From contig NZ_JAIQCL010000007.1 in assembly GCF_020023385.1 (NCBI RefSeq), positions 62,001-126,000 on the forward strand: a stretch of 64,000 nt of DNA, read 5' to 3'. A model generated the notes under the pieces. That model saw only the letters and a program-made list of their open reading frames with translations, did no database searches and was not told the origin of the DNA. A program made the translations under genes and the position numbers. Below are positions 15,001 through 22,754 of the stretch, piece by piece. Origin of the DNA: Planococcus circulans. Lineage in GTDB: Bacteria; Bacillota; Bacilli; Bacillales_A; Planococcaceae. The number at the start of each line of letters is the position of its first letter. Positions within the stretch are counted from its first letter, which is position 1.

Positions 15001-17127
15001 ATGAGCCAATTCTTTGAACGAAAAAAACAGGAACTTGGAGTCCAATTAAATAAAATACAACGAAAAGCGGTAGAACGGACGGAAGGTCCTTTGCTTTTGC
15101 TGGCATGTCCCGGATCTGGAAAAACAACCACGATGATTATGCGCATCGGATACCTGATTGAAGAAAAGGGTGTTTCTCCAAAACGGATCAAAGCGATCAC
15201 GTTCAGCAAAGCTTCGGCGAACGATATGCTCGAGCGGTACAAACGATTTTTTCCTTCCCTGCAACCCATCGATTTTTCGACCATCCATAGTCTGGCTTTC
15301 CAAATCACCCGTGATTATTTTTCAGGTTCACGTTACGTCATGATAGAAGGCAACGAGACGAATGGCCTTCACAAAAAAAAGCTGCTTCGTGAAATGTACA
15401 AAACTGAAAATGATGAGCCGATTACAGAGGACCAACTGGAAGAATTGATTTCATTTATCAGTTTCGTGAAAAACAAAATGTTGCCCAGAACAGAATGGGC
15501 GAAGTTAAAGGAACCATTTCCAGGTGCTATTGAAATCCTGAAAACCTATGAAGCCTTCAAAGAAAACTATGACGTTAGGTTGGTCGATTTTGATGACATG
15601 CTGTCACTGGCCTATGAAGCGCTTGAAAAAGACAAGAGCCTATTAGCGAAATACCAGGGACGCTGGGATTACATCATGACAGATGAAAGTCAGGATACCT
15701 CATTGATCCAGCATGCCATTGTGGAAAAGCTGGTGGCAAGACATCAAAATCTCTGTGTGGTAGCCGATGATGATCAGTCAATTTATACATGGAGAGCTGC
15801 TGAACCGACTTACCTACTGAAGTTCAGAACGGTTTACCCAGATGCCTACATCATGAAAATGGAGCGCAATTACCGTTCATCCCAAAATATCGTCCACACC
15901 GCCAATGAATTCATCAAGACCAATAAAAAGCGCCATGACAAAAATATGTTCACCAAGCAACCGGAAGGCGATCCGATTGTTTTGAAACGCTTGGGTTCAG
16001 AAGAAGCCCAATTCAAATACCTTATGAAAGAGCTCAAGGAATTGACCGATTACGGCAACGTGGCTATTCTGTACCGCAACAACTCTTCGTCCACTCTGCT
16101 AATGAGCGAACTTGAACGCTTGGGCATACCTTTTTATATGAAGGATTCGGATAACCGCTTTTTCTCTCATTGGATTGTAGAAGATATGCTGAACTTCATG
16201 CGTTTCAGCCTGAAGCCGGAACGTATCGACATCTATTCGAAAGTGGCTTCTAAAACCAATGCCTATTGGTCAGGCAGCCAACTGAAGATGCTGAGCCGGA
16301 TGAATCCGACAGGAAACAATGCTTTTGACGACATCAATTTGACGATCACCTTAAAGGAATACCAGCTTAAAATTCTGGCCGAACAGAAAAAATGGTTTGC
16401 TGCATTGAATGGCATGAAGCCATTGAAGGTCATCCGAACCATCCGAGGGGAAATGGGCTACGATCAGATGCTTGCGAGCCGCGCGGAGAAATTCGGTATG
16501 AAAATGACTTATTTAACACAGATTTTAACGACTTTGGAACAGATTGCGGAACCGCTTGAGTCCATGACTGCGTTTGCCAAACGGTTGAAACAGCTCGAGC
16601 AGGTAACTCAGCAGGCAAAGGTGGAAAAAACCGACGACATGCTGACTTTATCGACTTTCCATAGCTCCAAAGGTCTGGAGTTTGAGCGGGTTTATATGAT
16701 TGATTTGGTGGAAGGTGTTATTCCAACTGAAGAAGATGCGGAGAATCCAGATACGTTGGAAGAAGCACGGCGCCTGTTCTATGTCGGGATGACCAGGGCT
16801 AAAAACCATTTAGAGCTGATCAGCTATGGCAGCGAATCCCGTTTTGCAGATGAAGTGCGCAAACTGATCATCCCTGAAAAAAGGTTGGCAACAACACAGC
16901 GGACTGCAGCCAAAACACCCATCAAAGTGAAGGTGCCCGATAATCCGAATGCGATCCATTCAGAAGATGCTTTGCGTCAAGGCGTTCAGGTCCGGCACCG
17001 GGTATTTGGGGCGGGAGAAATCATTGAGCGGGATAAGGAACGCATCTCCATCCAATTCGCAAAAGAACGAAAAGATTTAATGATCGATATTTGCTTAAGT
17101 TATAGATTGTTGGAGATTATCGAGTAG
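15001..17127 (+). CDS. UvrD/PcrA-type superfamily 1 DNA helicase (YjcD-like)
   Basis: The roughly 708-residue protein carries the full set of SF1A helicase motifs: Q-motif region LNKIQRKAV, Walker A ACPGSGKTT (35-43), motif II TDESQD, motif III DDDQSIYTWRAAEP, motif IV ERNYRSS, motif V TFHSSKGLEFERV and motif VI FYVGMTRAKNHLEL. It therefore unwinds DNA 3' to 5' using ATP. The C-terminus (VRHRVFGAGEIIERD) resembles the Tudor-like RNA-polymerase-binding domain of PcrA. It is shorter than PcrA and more like Bacillus YjcD. The longest frame starts at 14983, but AAGGAG at 14985-14990 fits ATG 15001. Confidence 0.9.
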   Translation: MSQFFERKKQELGVQLNKIQRKAVERTEGPLLLLACPGSGKTTTMIMRIGYLIEEKGVSPKRIKAITFSKASANDMLERYKRFFPSLQPIDFSTIHSLAFQITRDYFSGSRYVMIEGNETNGLHKKKLLREMYKTENDEPITEDQLEELISFISFVKNKMLPRTEWAKLKEPFPGAIEILKTYEAFKENYDVRLVDFDDMLSLAYEALEKDKSLLAKYQGRWDYIMTDESQDTSLIQHAIVEKLVARHQNLCVVADDDQSIYTWRAAEPTYLLKFRTVYPDAYIMKMERNYRSSQNIVHTANEFIKTNKKRHDKNMFTKQPEGDPIVLKRLGSEEAQFKYLMKELKELTDYGNVAILYRNNSSSTLLMSELERLGIPFYMKDSDNRFFSHWIVEDMLNFMRFSLKPERIDIYSKVASKTNAYWSGSQLKMLSRMNPTGNNAFDDINLTITLKEYQLKILAEQKKWFAALNGMKPLKVIRTIRGEMGYDQMLASRAEKFGMKMTYLTQILTTLEQIAEPLESMTAFAKRLKQLEQVTQQAKVEKTDDMLTLSTFHSSKGLEFERVYMIDLVEGVIPTEEDAENPDTLEEARRLFYVGMTRAKNHLELISYGSESRFADEVRKLIIPEKRLATTQRTAAKTPIKVKVPDNPNAIHSEDALRQGVQVRHRVFGAGEIIERDKERISIQFAKERKDLMIDICLSYRLLEIIE

Positions 17128-17177
17128 CACTTTTGGAAAAATAGAAGTGGCCTATAAAAGAACGCGGGGAAACGGGA

Positions 17178-18446
17178 ATGAGATTGAAGGATTGGGATCG
17201 AAGTTTAAAGGTACGCCTGGTAGGCGAGTTTTTTATGAATACGAGTTATTGGATGGTATTTCCGTTTTTAGCGATTTATTTTGCCGAAGAATTCGGCAAA
17301 GGAATGGCAGGCTTGCTGCTGGTGATTTCACAGGTGTTTTCAGTTGCAGCCAACCTGGTTGGCGGTTATTGCGCGGACCGTTTCGGCCGCAGACGGATGT
17401 TGGTCGTGGCTTCTATTGCGCAGGGTTTTACGTTTCTGTTATTTGCTTTTGCCAATTCACCTTGGCTGCAATCGCCGGAACTTGGTTTTGTCGCGTTCAC
17501 TCTTGCTGGAATGTGCGGTTCCCTATACTGGCCAGCGAGCCAGGCAATGATTGCGGATGTCGTACCGGAAAAATACCGGAGCGATGTCTTTGCGATTTTT
17601 TACACAACCTTGAATATTGCGGTTGTAGTGGGACCGCTTTTTGGCGCGATCCTATTCTTTTCTTACCGTTTCGAGCTATTGCTGGCGGTTGCAGTGATTT
17701 CGATGCTGCTTGGTCTGGTGCTGAGACTACTGACAAAGGAAACCTTGTCCCAGGTTATGGTGGACAAATGGCAGTCGCAGACAGCAACAGGATGGGTCGG
17801 CGCAATTTTAAAGCAATTTAAGGAATACGGTCTGATTTTCAAAGATCGTTTGTTTCTATTATTTATCATTGCCGGTGTTTTGGGTGCCCAGACGTTTATG
17901 CAATTGGATCTGCTGATTCCCGTCTATTTGAAGGAAACGATTGACAGCCAGACAGTAGCCACTCTGTTTGACCAGGAATGGTCTGTCACAGGAGAAACTT
18001 CCTTTGGCATTCTATTGGCTGAAAACGGATTATTTGTCGCGTTGCTGACGGTGGTGGTTACCCGGTGGATGACCAAATTTCCAGAGAAATGGGTTTTCTT
18101 CACATCTGCCGCTTTCTACGCATTGGCGATGTGGCTGTTTCCGTTGACTTCATGGTTCTGGATATTCGTGGTCGCAATGGCTGTTTTCACATTTGCGGAG
18201 CTGATGGTCGTTGGACTGCAGCAGAACTTCATCTCTAAATTGGCGCCTGAGGACATGCGTGGCCAATATTTTGCAGCGGCCAGTTTGCGGTACACCATCG
18301 GCCGGATGATTGCGCCGGTTTCCATTCCGATGACAGCCTGGTTCGGTTTTGCGTGGACATTCGGCCTTTTGGGTCTGCTTGCACTCGCCAGCGGCATTGT
18401 CTATCTGTTGATGTTTCATCTATACGAAAAAAGGCCTTCCCATTGA
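17178..18446 (+). CDS. Major facilitator superfamily exporter (drug-efflux type)
   Basis: The 422-residue protein has about 12 predicted membrane segments in two bundles. The MFS motif A between segments 2 and 3 reads GGYCADRFGRRRMLV, and the N-terminal half has the WPASQAMIADVVPEKYRS motif seen in MDR-type transporters. Its substrate cannot be inferred. A non-membranous loop of about 60 residues joins the halves, and another extracytoplasmic insertion (ETIDSQTVATLFDQEW) sits in the second half. It begins 50 bases after the helicase gene without a terminator between, so the two may be co-transcribed. The stop codon lies in the loop of a bidirectional terminator. Confidence 0.85.
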   Translation: MRLKDWDRSLKVRLVGEFFMNTSYWMVFPFLAIYFAEEFGKGMAGLLLVISQVFSVAANLVGGYCADRFGRRRMLVVASIAQGFTFLLFAFANSPWLQSPELGFVAFTLAGMCGSLYWPASQAMIADVVPEKYRSDVFAIFYTTLNIAVVVGPLFGAILFFSYRFELLLAVAVISMLLGLVLRLLTKETLSQVMVDKWQSQTATGWVGAILKQFKEYGLIFKDRLFLLFIIAGVLGAQTFMQLDLLIPVYLKETIDSQTVATLFDQEWSVTGETSFGILLAENGLFVALLTVVVTRWMTKFPEKWVFFTSAAFYALAMWLFPLTSWFWIFVVAMAVFTFAELMVVGLQQNFISKLAPEDMRGQYFAAASLRYTIGRMIAPVSIPMTAWFGFAWTFGLLGLLALASGIVYLLMFHLYEKRPSH

Positions 18447-18458
18447 GGAAGGCCTTTT
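18427..18458. terminator. Bidirectional terminator between convergent genes
   Basis: AAAGGCCTTCC and GGAAGGCCTTT form a perfect stem with A- and T-runs on both sides. The MFS stop codon (18444-18446) is in the six-base loop. It can serve both the MFS gene and the convergent DUF3243 gene. Confidence 0.9.
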
Positions 18459-18462
18459 CAAA

Positions 18463-18777
18463 TTATTTGTCTTGGTCTTTGGCTAATTTCACCAGCATGT
18501 GTGCCAGCATATGCTGTTCTTCTTTATCGCCGACCTGCCATAGGCGCTGCAATAAATACTCTTCGCTATTTTTTGGATCTTCTTTCTTAGCTAGATATCC
18601 TGCAACTTTTTCGGCTAACTGCGCGATGCGTTCTTCACTTAAGCCCATTTTTTCTCCGATTTCCACTTTATCACCTAAATAATTGATGAAAACTGAGAAG
18701 TCCGCTAAAATCTGCTCTTTTTTCTTGTCATCTGTATTCTTGAGTTTATCTTCAACTTGCTTGTTGATGTTTTCCAT
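18463..18777 (-). CDS. DUF3243 family protein (YmfJ-like)
   Basis: This 104-residue, mostly helical cytosolic protein matches DUF3243, a family conserved in Bacillales. The core is FSVFINYLGDKVEIGEKMGLSEE, then VAGYLAKKEDPKNSEEYLLQRLW and EQHMLAHMLVKL. No function is established. The frame is open further upstream, but the ATG at 18777 is preceded by AAGGAG (minus strand) at proper spacing and gives the usual length. It is divergent from the VLRF1-type gene, whose SigB promoter lies in the shared upstream region. Confidence 0.85.
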   Translation of the reverse strand: MENINKQVEDKLKNTDDKKKEQILADFSVFINYLGDKVEIGEKMGLSEERIAQLAEKVAGYLAKKEDPKNSEEYLLQRLWQVGDKEEQHMLAHMLVKLAKDQDK

Positions 18778-18871
18778 TCTGTAACACGCTCCTTCAAAAT
18801 TTTTATCGTACTCTCTATTTACCACTGTCGCTGAATTTTAAACGTGGTTTCAATAATGGTTCAGAAGATTC

Positions 18872-18896
18872 GTTTAAATTAACTGCCTTCGGGTAA
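18872..18896 (+). promoter_or_regulatory. SigB-type general stress promoter of the VLRF1-type gene
   Basis: GTTTAA (18872-18877), a 13-base spacer and GGGTAA (18891-18896) match the SigB consensus except for the last base. It lies 40 bases upstream of the gene start. Confidence 0.82.
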
Positions 18897-18936
18897 TCAG
18901 ATAACAAGGATGGAATACAAGGAGGATGATGAATGA

Positions 18937-19809
18937 ATGACTTTATACGACGAAATCCAGGAATTGAAGAGTTTCGAATGTCCAGACCGTTGCGTGTTAA
19001 GTGTATATCTGAATACCAATCCAGCTGACTTAAACGCCCAAAACGGGGCGTGGAAAATCCATCTGAAAAATGGTTTGAAACGATTAGACGAATATTTAAA
19101 GGCTTCGAATGATGAAAAAGAAATACAGGTATATAAAGCCTTGAGAAAAAAAGTTGAAAAAGAAATTTTAGACAATCAAAACGACCTCCAGAAGGGTGTC
19201 GTTATTTTTGCATCACCGCATAAAGATTTGTGGTCTGTCCACTATGTTCAGGTCCCGGTAAAAACAAGTTTCCACTGGGAGACGAAGCCTGCTCTTGAAG
19301 AGCTTCGCTATATGTACAAAGCCTATCCGTATGCGGGCATCATTTTGCCAAGCTTTAAAGGAATCCGTGTAATCGATACATCAATGGGGATTATCAATGA
19401 AGAATTCTTTTATGAATTCGATGCCGGGCTGGAAGTTTGGACAGAACAGAAAGGCGTACGCAGTTCAGGACGCATTCAGGGAAGAGCAGGCGGTTCAGGT
19501 GCAGGATCCGTTGGCGGCGGTGCTGCTGGAGGAAATAGCCCGGTCATTGGCGGCAGTGGCGGAGGAAGCCCTGTCGATGAATTGGATCACCGGCTGAAAG
19601 AAAACCTCGAACGCTTTTATAAAGACATGGGCAGCAAGATCGAGAAATTGAAAAAAGAGCGCAAATGGGAAGAAATCCACGTGGTCGGAGAAGCCGAACA
19701 CGCCAAGTCTTTCTCTAAAGCGCTCCAAAAGAAACCGACAAGCTGCGTCTATAAAAACCTGATCAATAACGATCCAGGGAAAATCCTGCACGAAGTATTT
19801 GAAGTATAA
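18937..19809 (+). CDS. VLRF1-type release-factor-like protein (Vms1/eRF1 family)
   Basis: The 290-residue protein resembles the bacterial eRF1-like / VLRF1 family, related to eukaryotic Vms1 (ANKZF1), which releases nascent chains from peptidyl-tRNA on stalled ribosomes. Features seen are an N-terminal CVLSVYLNTNPAD strand, a helical KALRKKVEKEI region, a mixed alpha-beta middle (GIILPSFKGIRVIDTSMG) and a very glycine-rich segment at about residues 178-213. Charged helices and a final CVYKNLINNDPGKIL follow. The Gly-rich stretch falls where the family carries its catalytic loop and includes a Gln-Gly-Arg. GGAGGA at 18921 supports the ATG. The promoter is SigB type and a terminator follows. 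Confidence 0.75.
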   Translation: MTLYDEIQELKSFECPDRCVLSVYLNTNPADLNAQNGAWKIHLKNGLKRLDEYLKASNDEKEIQVYKALRKKVEKEILDNQNDLQKGVVIFASPHKDLWSVHYVQVPVKTSFHWETKPALEELRYMYKAYPYAGIILPSFKGIRVIDTSMGIINEEFFYEFDAGLEVWTEQKGVRSSGRIQGRAGGSGAGSVGGGAAGGNSPVIGGSGGGSPVDELDHRLKENLERFYKDMGSKIEKLKKERKWEEIHVVGEAEHAKSFSKALQKKPTSCVYKNLINNDPGKILHEVFEV

Positions 19810-19815
19810 GCATAC

Positions 19816-19850
19816 AGCACCTCAGCATACATGCTGAGGTGCTTTAATTT
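19816..19850 (+). terminator. Intrinsic terminator after the VLRF1-type gene
   Basis: A perfect 13-bp stem (AGCACCTCAGCAT / ATGCTGAGGTGCT) with a two-base apex is followed by TTAATTT. It overlaps the end of the convergent FhuF-like gene. Confidence 0.85.
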
Positions 19851-20524
19851 GGTGTTGGACAGAATGTACAGGTATTAAAAGACGGCATCTCTTTGTACAG
19901 GCAGCAGGTTTTTCTAAGCGGCTTTGAAACAGCCTGCTGCAGGGGGATATCGCCAAGCAGTTTAGCGAGATAAGAAGTTTTGACCGGCTTCCAATTAGCT
20001 GCATCAAGAAGCCATTCCATGTCCTCTGCAACTTTTCGAGGTTCGCGTGTTTCCAGACCGGCATAAAACCAAAGGACAGATCCCAGTACGTTCTCCCAAC
20101 AGGTGATGGGAGATATTTTTATGTATTTTTTAAATTCCTTTACCAGTTCATCTACTTGCTGATGAAGGATTTCATGGAAAGCCTGATGTCTTTCATTTCC
20201 CTCAAGAGTTTGGAACGAAGACGAGTCGACATGGGTCTGCAGAAGCGGCAACCCATAATTGTGGACCCGGTCAAATTGGAGGTCCTTCCAGTGGATAGAG
20301 AAATAGCCGCCATGCTGATGAAGCAGACTGAATTGAGCAGTTACAAAGAGCGCATATTGACGGAAGAAATAGGATACTGCTGCACCGGCATTGTCGGTCC
20401 CGCACCAGGCTTTCAGTTCCTCGATCATCAGGGGAATGTCCTGGCTGAGCGGCTGGTGCGGAATACGATCCACTGCTACGGATTGGCTGCTCAATGAATA
20501 CCTTGCCTGTGATGGTAAAGTCAT
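19844..20524 (-). CDS. FhuF-like siderophore-iron reductase, paralogue 1
   Basis: The 226-residue protein ends in the cysteine pattern Cys-Cys-x10-Cys-x2-Cys (TCCLYKEMPSFNTCTFC), which binds a [2Fe-2S] cluster in the FhuF family. FhuF reduces ferric siderophores in the cytosol to release iron. The rest has the family's Trp- and aromatic-rich middle (ISPITCWENVLGSVLWFYAGLE). AGAGGTGA supports the ATG at 20524. It is a paralogue of the gene at 21087, sharing the ITxWENxxGxxxW segment and C-terminal motif. I saw only half of a Fur-like site (GATAAT) upstream. A VOC-family gene lies between the two paralogues on the other strand. Confidence 0.82.
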   Translation of the reverse strand: MTLPSQARYSLSSQSVAVDRIPHQPLSQDIPLMIEELKAWCGTDNAGAAVSYFFRQYALFVTAQFSLLHQHGGYFSIHWKDLQFDRVHNYGLPLLQTHVDSSSFQTLEGNERHQAFHEILHQQVDELVKEFKKYIKISPITCWENVLGSVLWFYAGLETREPRKVAEDMEWLLDAANWKPVKTSYLAKLLGDIPLQQAVSKPLRKTCCLYKEMPSFNTCTFCPTPN

Positions 20525-20667
20525 GTGGAATCACCTCTTTATTTTTCATGCTACGGCAAACGAGCGGAGTTTGCAAAGTGATTGGATAATCTTATGGCAA
20601 AGCTCTAAAACAAGCGTATATTCTTTTACCACTAACTTGGATAAACTGAAGGGAAAGGAGTGAGGAA

Positions 20668-21030
20668 ATGGATTTTTCAATTTTACAGATCGATCATGTA
20701 CAGATGGCATCACCGGCTGGAAAAGAAGAGACGGCGAGAGAGTTCTATGCAGGTATTTTAGGGATGCAGGAAGTCGAAAAGCCGAAAGCTTTGCAAGGAA
20801 GAGGCGGAGCTTGGTTTGAATTTGGTGGACAGCAATTGCATGTAGGTGTGGAGGAACCTTTTTCGCCAGCCAAAAAAGCGCATCCCGCATTTCGTGTAGC
20901 GGGGTATAGTGAGCTGAAGGCTCATTTATTAGCAACCGGTATTGTATGGAAAGAAGATGACAGCATTTCGGGTGTCGAGCGATTTTTCGTCTTCGATCCT
21001 TTCGGAAACCGGTTGGAATTTTTGAAATGA
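20668..21030 (+). CDS. Glyoxalase/bleomycin-resistance (VOC) family protein
   Basis: This 120-residue protein is a single vicinal-oxygen-chelate module. It opens with IDHVQMASPAGKEETAREFYAGILGM, has the central FEFGGQQLHVGVEEPF and closes with FFVFDPFGNRLEFL, as in metal-dependent dioxygenases, glyoxalases and antibiotic-binding proteins. The substrate is unknown. A very good AAAGGAG ribosome binding site precedes the ATG. It is embedded between two iron-reductase genes on the opposite strand, but nothing in its own sequence links it to iron. Confidence 0.85.
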   Translation: MDFSILQIDHVQMASPAGKEETAREFYAGILGMQEVEKPKALQGRGGAWFEFGGQQLHVGVEEPFSPAKKAHPAFRVAGYSELKAHLLATGIVWKEDDSISGVERFFVFDPFGNRLEFLK

Positions 21031-21059
21031 TCACTGCTGAAAAGAAATCATAAAAAACG

Positions 21060-21094
21060 AAAACGCCCTGCATATGAGCAGGGCGTTTATTTGC
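21060..21094. terminator. Bidirectional terminator between VOC and FhuF-like genes
   Basis: AACGCCCTGC pairs with GCAGGGCGTT around ATATGA, with T-rich tracts on both strands. The stop codon of the leftward FhuF-like gene is within its arm. Confidence 0.85.
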
Positions 21095-21731
21095 GCAAAG
21101 GACAGTATGGGCATTTATCCGTTTCCGGCAATTCTTTGTAGAGACAGCAGGTTACGCGTTTGTATTCTTCTTGTGAATGCTCCAGACTGTGTCCGCCTAG
21201 AAATTGCTTGAAATGCGATTTCCGCATTTCGGGCTGCCAGAGTGTGTCATTCAGCAAAGCCTGCAAGTCCTGTTCAGCCTGTACTGATTGTTCCATGCCA
21301 TACATCCAGATGGCATATCCCCAAATATTTTCCCAAAGAATCAATTTGGAGATGGGGCCGATTTTCCGGAACGTTTCCACAACTGGACTTGCGTATTCCT
21401 TCAAGACCATTTCCAGGTCGCCTTCCTGTCGTGGCCTCAACCATTTTCCATCAACTTCAAAAGCAATTCCGTACTCGGCTTCAGTCAAGTGGATTTCGCT
21501 AAGTGGGCCAGCCCACACTTGTTGATGTGCCAATAAATAAAGCTGAGCGGTTATAAAAAAACCGAAGCGCCGCATGAAGATAGACGAGGCTACGGCTTCA
21601 GTGGGTGCTCCGGATTCACGGATGACTTTTTGGATCAATTCAAAAGAACGGCTTTCCATGCTTTCAGACAAAGTCATAAATCCATTTGCATCCGGTTGGA
21701 GGTGTACTTGGAAAAGATCCAGTTTTTCCAT
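21087..21731 (-). CDS. FhuF-like siderophore-iron reductase, paralogue 2
   Basis: The 214-residue protein has the same C-terminal [2Fe-2S] pattern as the gene at 19844 (VTCCLYKELPETDKCPYC) and the shared segment ISKLILWENIWGYAIWMYG. Its ATG overlaps the stop codon of the ABC ATPase gene (TAATG), so the two are translationally coupled. This places iron release beside siderophore import. It is cytosolic with no membrane segment. A Fur-like box at 22645-22659 lies in front of this two-gene unit. It is confidently iron-linked because of its coupling to the ATPase. Confidence 0.85.
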   Translation of the reverse strand: MEKLDLFQVHLQPDANGFMTLSESMESRSFELIQKVIRESGAPTEAVASSIFMRRFGFFITAQLYLLAHQQVWAGPLSEIHLTEAEYGIAFEVDGKWLRPRQEGDLEMVLKEYASPVVETFRKIGPISKLILWENIWGYAIWMYGMEQSVQAEQDLQALLNDTLWQPEMRKSHFKQFLGGHSLEHSQEEYKRVTCCLYKELPETDKCPYCPLRK

Positions 21732-22561
21732 TATTGCGCACTGCTTAACGCTTGGCGGATTTCAGGGACGATGCAACGGCCTCTGCCAAATGGAACGCAA
21801 TGGGGAGTTCCAAACAAAGGATCTTTGGAAACCTGGCATTCCATTCCGAAAACGGAACGGACCAAATCGCAGCTAATGACATCTTCAGGCGTTCCCTGTC
21901 CGAATACATCGCCGTCTTTAATGGCAATGATGTTATGGGCATAGCGGGAAGCCAGATTTAAATCATGAAGAACCATGATGATTGTACGGCCTTGAGTTTC
22001 ATTTAACTCAAACAGCAAATCCAAAATTTCGATTTGATGTGTCATATCTAAATAAGTAGTGGGTTCATCCAAGAGAATAATCTCGGTATCTTGGGCAAGT
22101 GTCATGGCAATCCAGGCACGCTGCCGCTGTCCCCCTGATAATTCGTCTACAGGCTTGTCGCGGAATGCATCAACGCGCGTCGCTTTCATAGCGGCTTCCA
22201 CTTTTTCTGTATCTTCTTCGGTCCAGCGTTTCAGCCAGGACTGATGTGGATAACGGCCTTGTTTGACCAGGTCGTGGACTGTCAGCCCTTCAGGTGATAC
22301 TGGAGATTGAGGGAGAATGCCCATTTTTTTCGCGACTTCACGTGAAGACATGCTATGGACTTCTTTGCCTTCCAAGAGTATAGAGCCTTCTTGAGGTTTA
22401 AGTAAACGCGCAATCGAGCGAAGAAGGGTGGATTTGCCGCAGCCATTGCTGCCCACAAATACCGATATTTCGCCGCGCGGAATCGATAAATTCAGGTTTT
22501 CGAAAAGTAGGTTATCTGTATATCCAATTGACAAGTCGCTGGTTTTGACGGCTATTGACAT
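21731..22561 (-). CDS. Iron-siderophore ABC transporter ATP-binding protein (FhuC/YusV-like)
   Basis: The 276-residue ATPase powers ferric-siderophore import. It has Walker A GSNGCGKST, Q-loop LPQSPVSPEGLTV, ABC signature LSGGQRQRAWIAM, Walker B ILLDEPTTYLD and the H-loop VLHDLN. The TTYLDMTHQIE segment is characteristic of the FhuC/FecE branch. It is transcribed away from the lipoprotein and permease genes, with Fur-like boxes between. The start ATG has GAGGAA upstream. It is coupled by a one-base overlap to the downstream FhuF-like gene. In Bacillus one such ATPase can serve several permeases; the fused permease at 23732 is the obvious partner here. Confidence 0.92.
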   Translation of the reverse strand: MSIAVKTSDLSIGYTDNLLFENLNLSIPRGEISVFVGSNGCGKSTLLRSIARLLKPQEGSILLEGKEVHSMSSREVAKKMGILPQSPVSPEGLTVHDLVKQGRYPHQSWLKRWTEEDTEKVEAAMKATRVDAFRDKPVDELSGGQRQRAWIAMTLAQDTEIILLDEPTTYLDMTHQIEILDLLFELNETQGRTIIMVLHDLNLASRYAHNIIAIKDGDVFGQGTPEDVISCDLVRSVFGMECQVSKDPLFGTPHCVPFGRGRCIVPEIRQALSSAQ

Positions 22562-22644
22562 TGCGCAATTCCTCCATATCTTTCACTGTAATTCTGTTTG
22601 ATAGGATTTTCGTTACAGTTACTATAGCATAAATTCTTATTAAA

Positions 22645-22659
22645 TGAGAACAATTTTCA
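22645..22659. promoter_or_regulatory. Candidate Fur box (leftward iron operon)
   Basis: TGAGAACAATTTTCA matches 12 of 15 positions of the 7-1-7 Fur consensus TGATAATNATTATCA. It lies 84 bases upstream of the ATPase gene start. Confidence 0.6.
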
Positions 22660-22717
22660 CTACGATTTTCAGAAAATGCTTTACAAATGTGACAGATAGA
22701 CCTAAAATAAAGACGTA

Positions 22718-22734
22718 TTGAGAATCATTATCAA
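22718..22734. promoter_or_regulatory. Fur box (rightward iron operon)
   Basis: The core TGAGAATCATTATCA (22719-22733) matches 14 of 15 positions of the 7-1-7 Fur consensus. It lies 21 bases before the lipoprotein start, where bound Fur would block transcription when iron is sufficient. Confidence 0.85.
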
Positions 22735-22754
22735 ACAACTTGGAGGATAATAAA

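Noticed and set aside
17147..17821. 224-codon frame overlapping the start of the MFS gene
   Set aside because: Cys/Arg/Gly-rich product with no family resemblance, in another frame of a clear 12-segment transporter.
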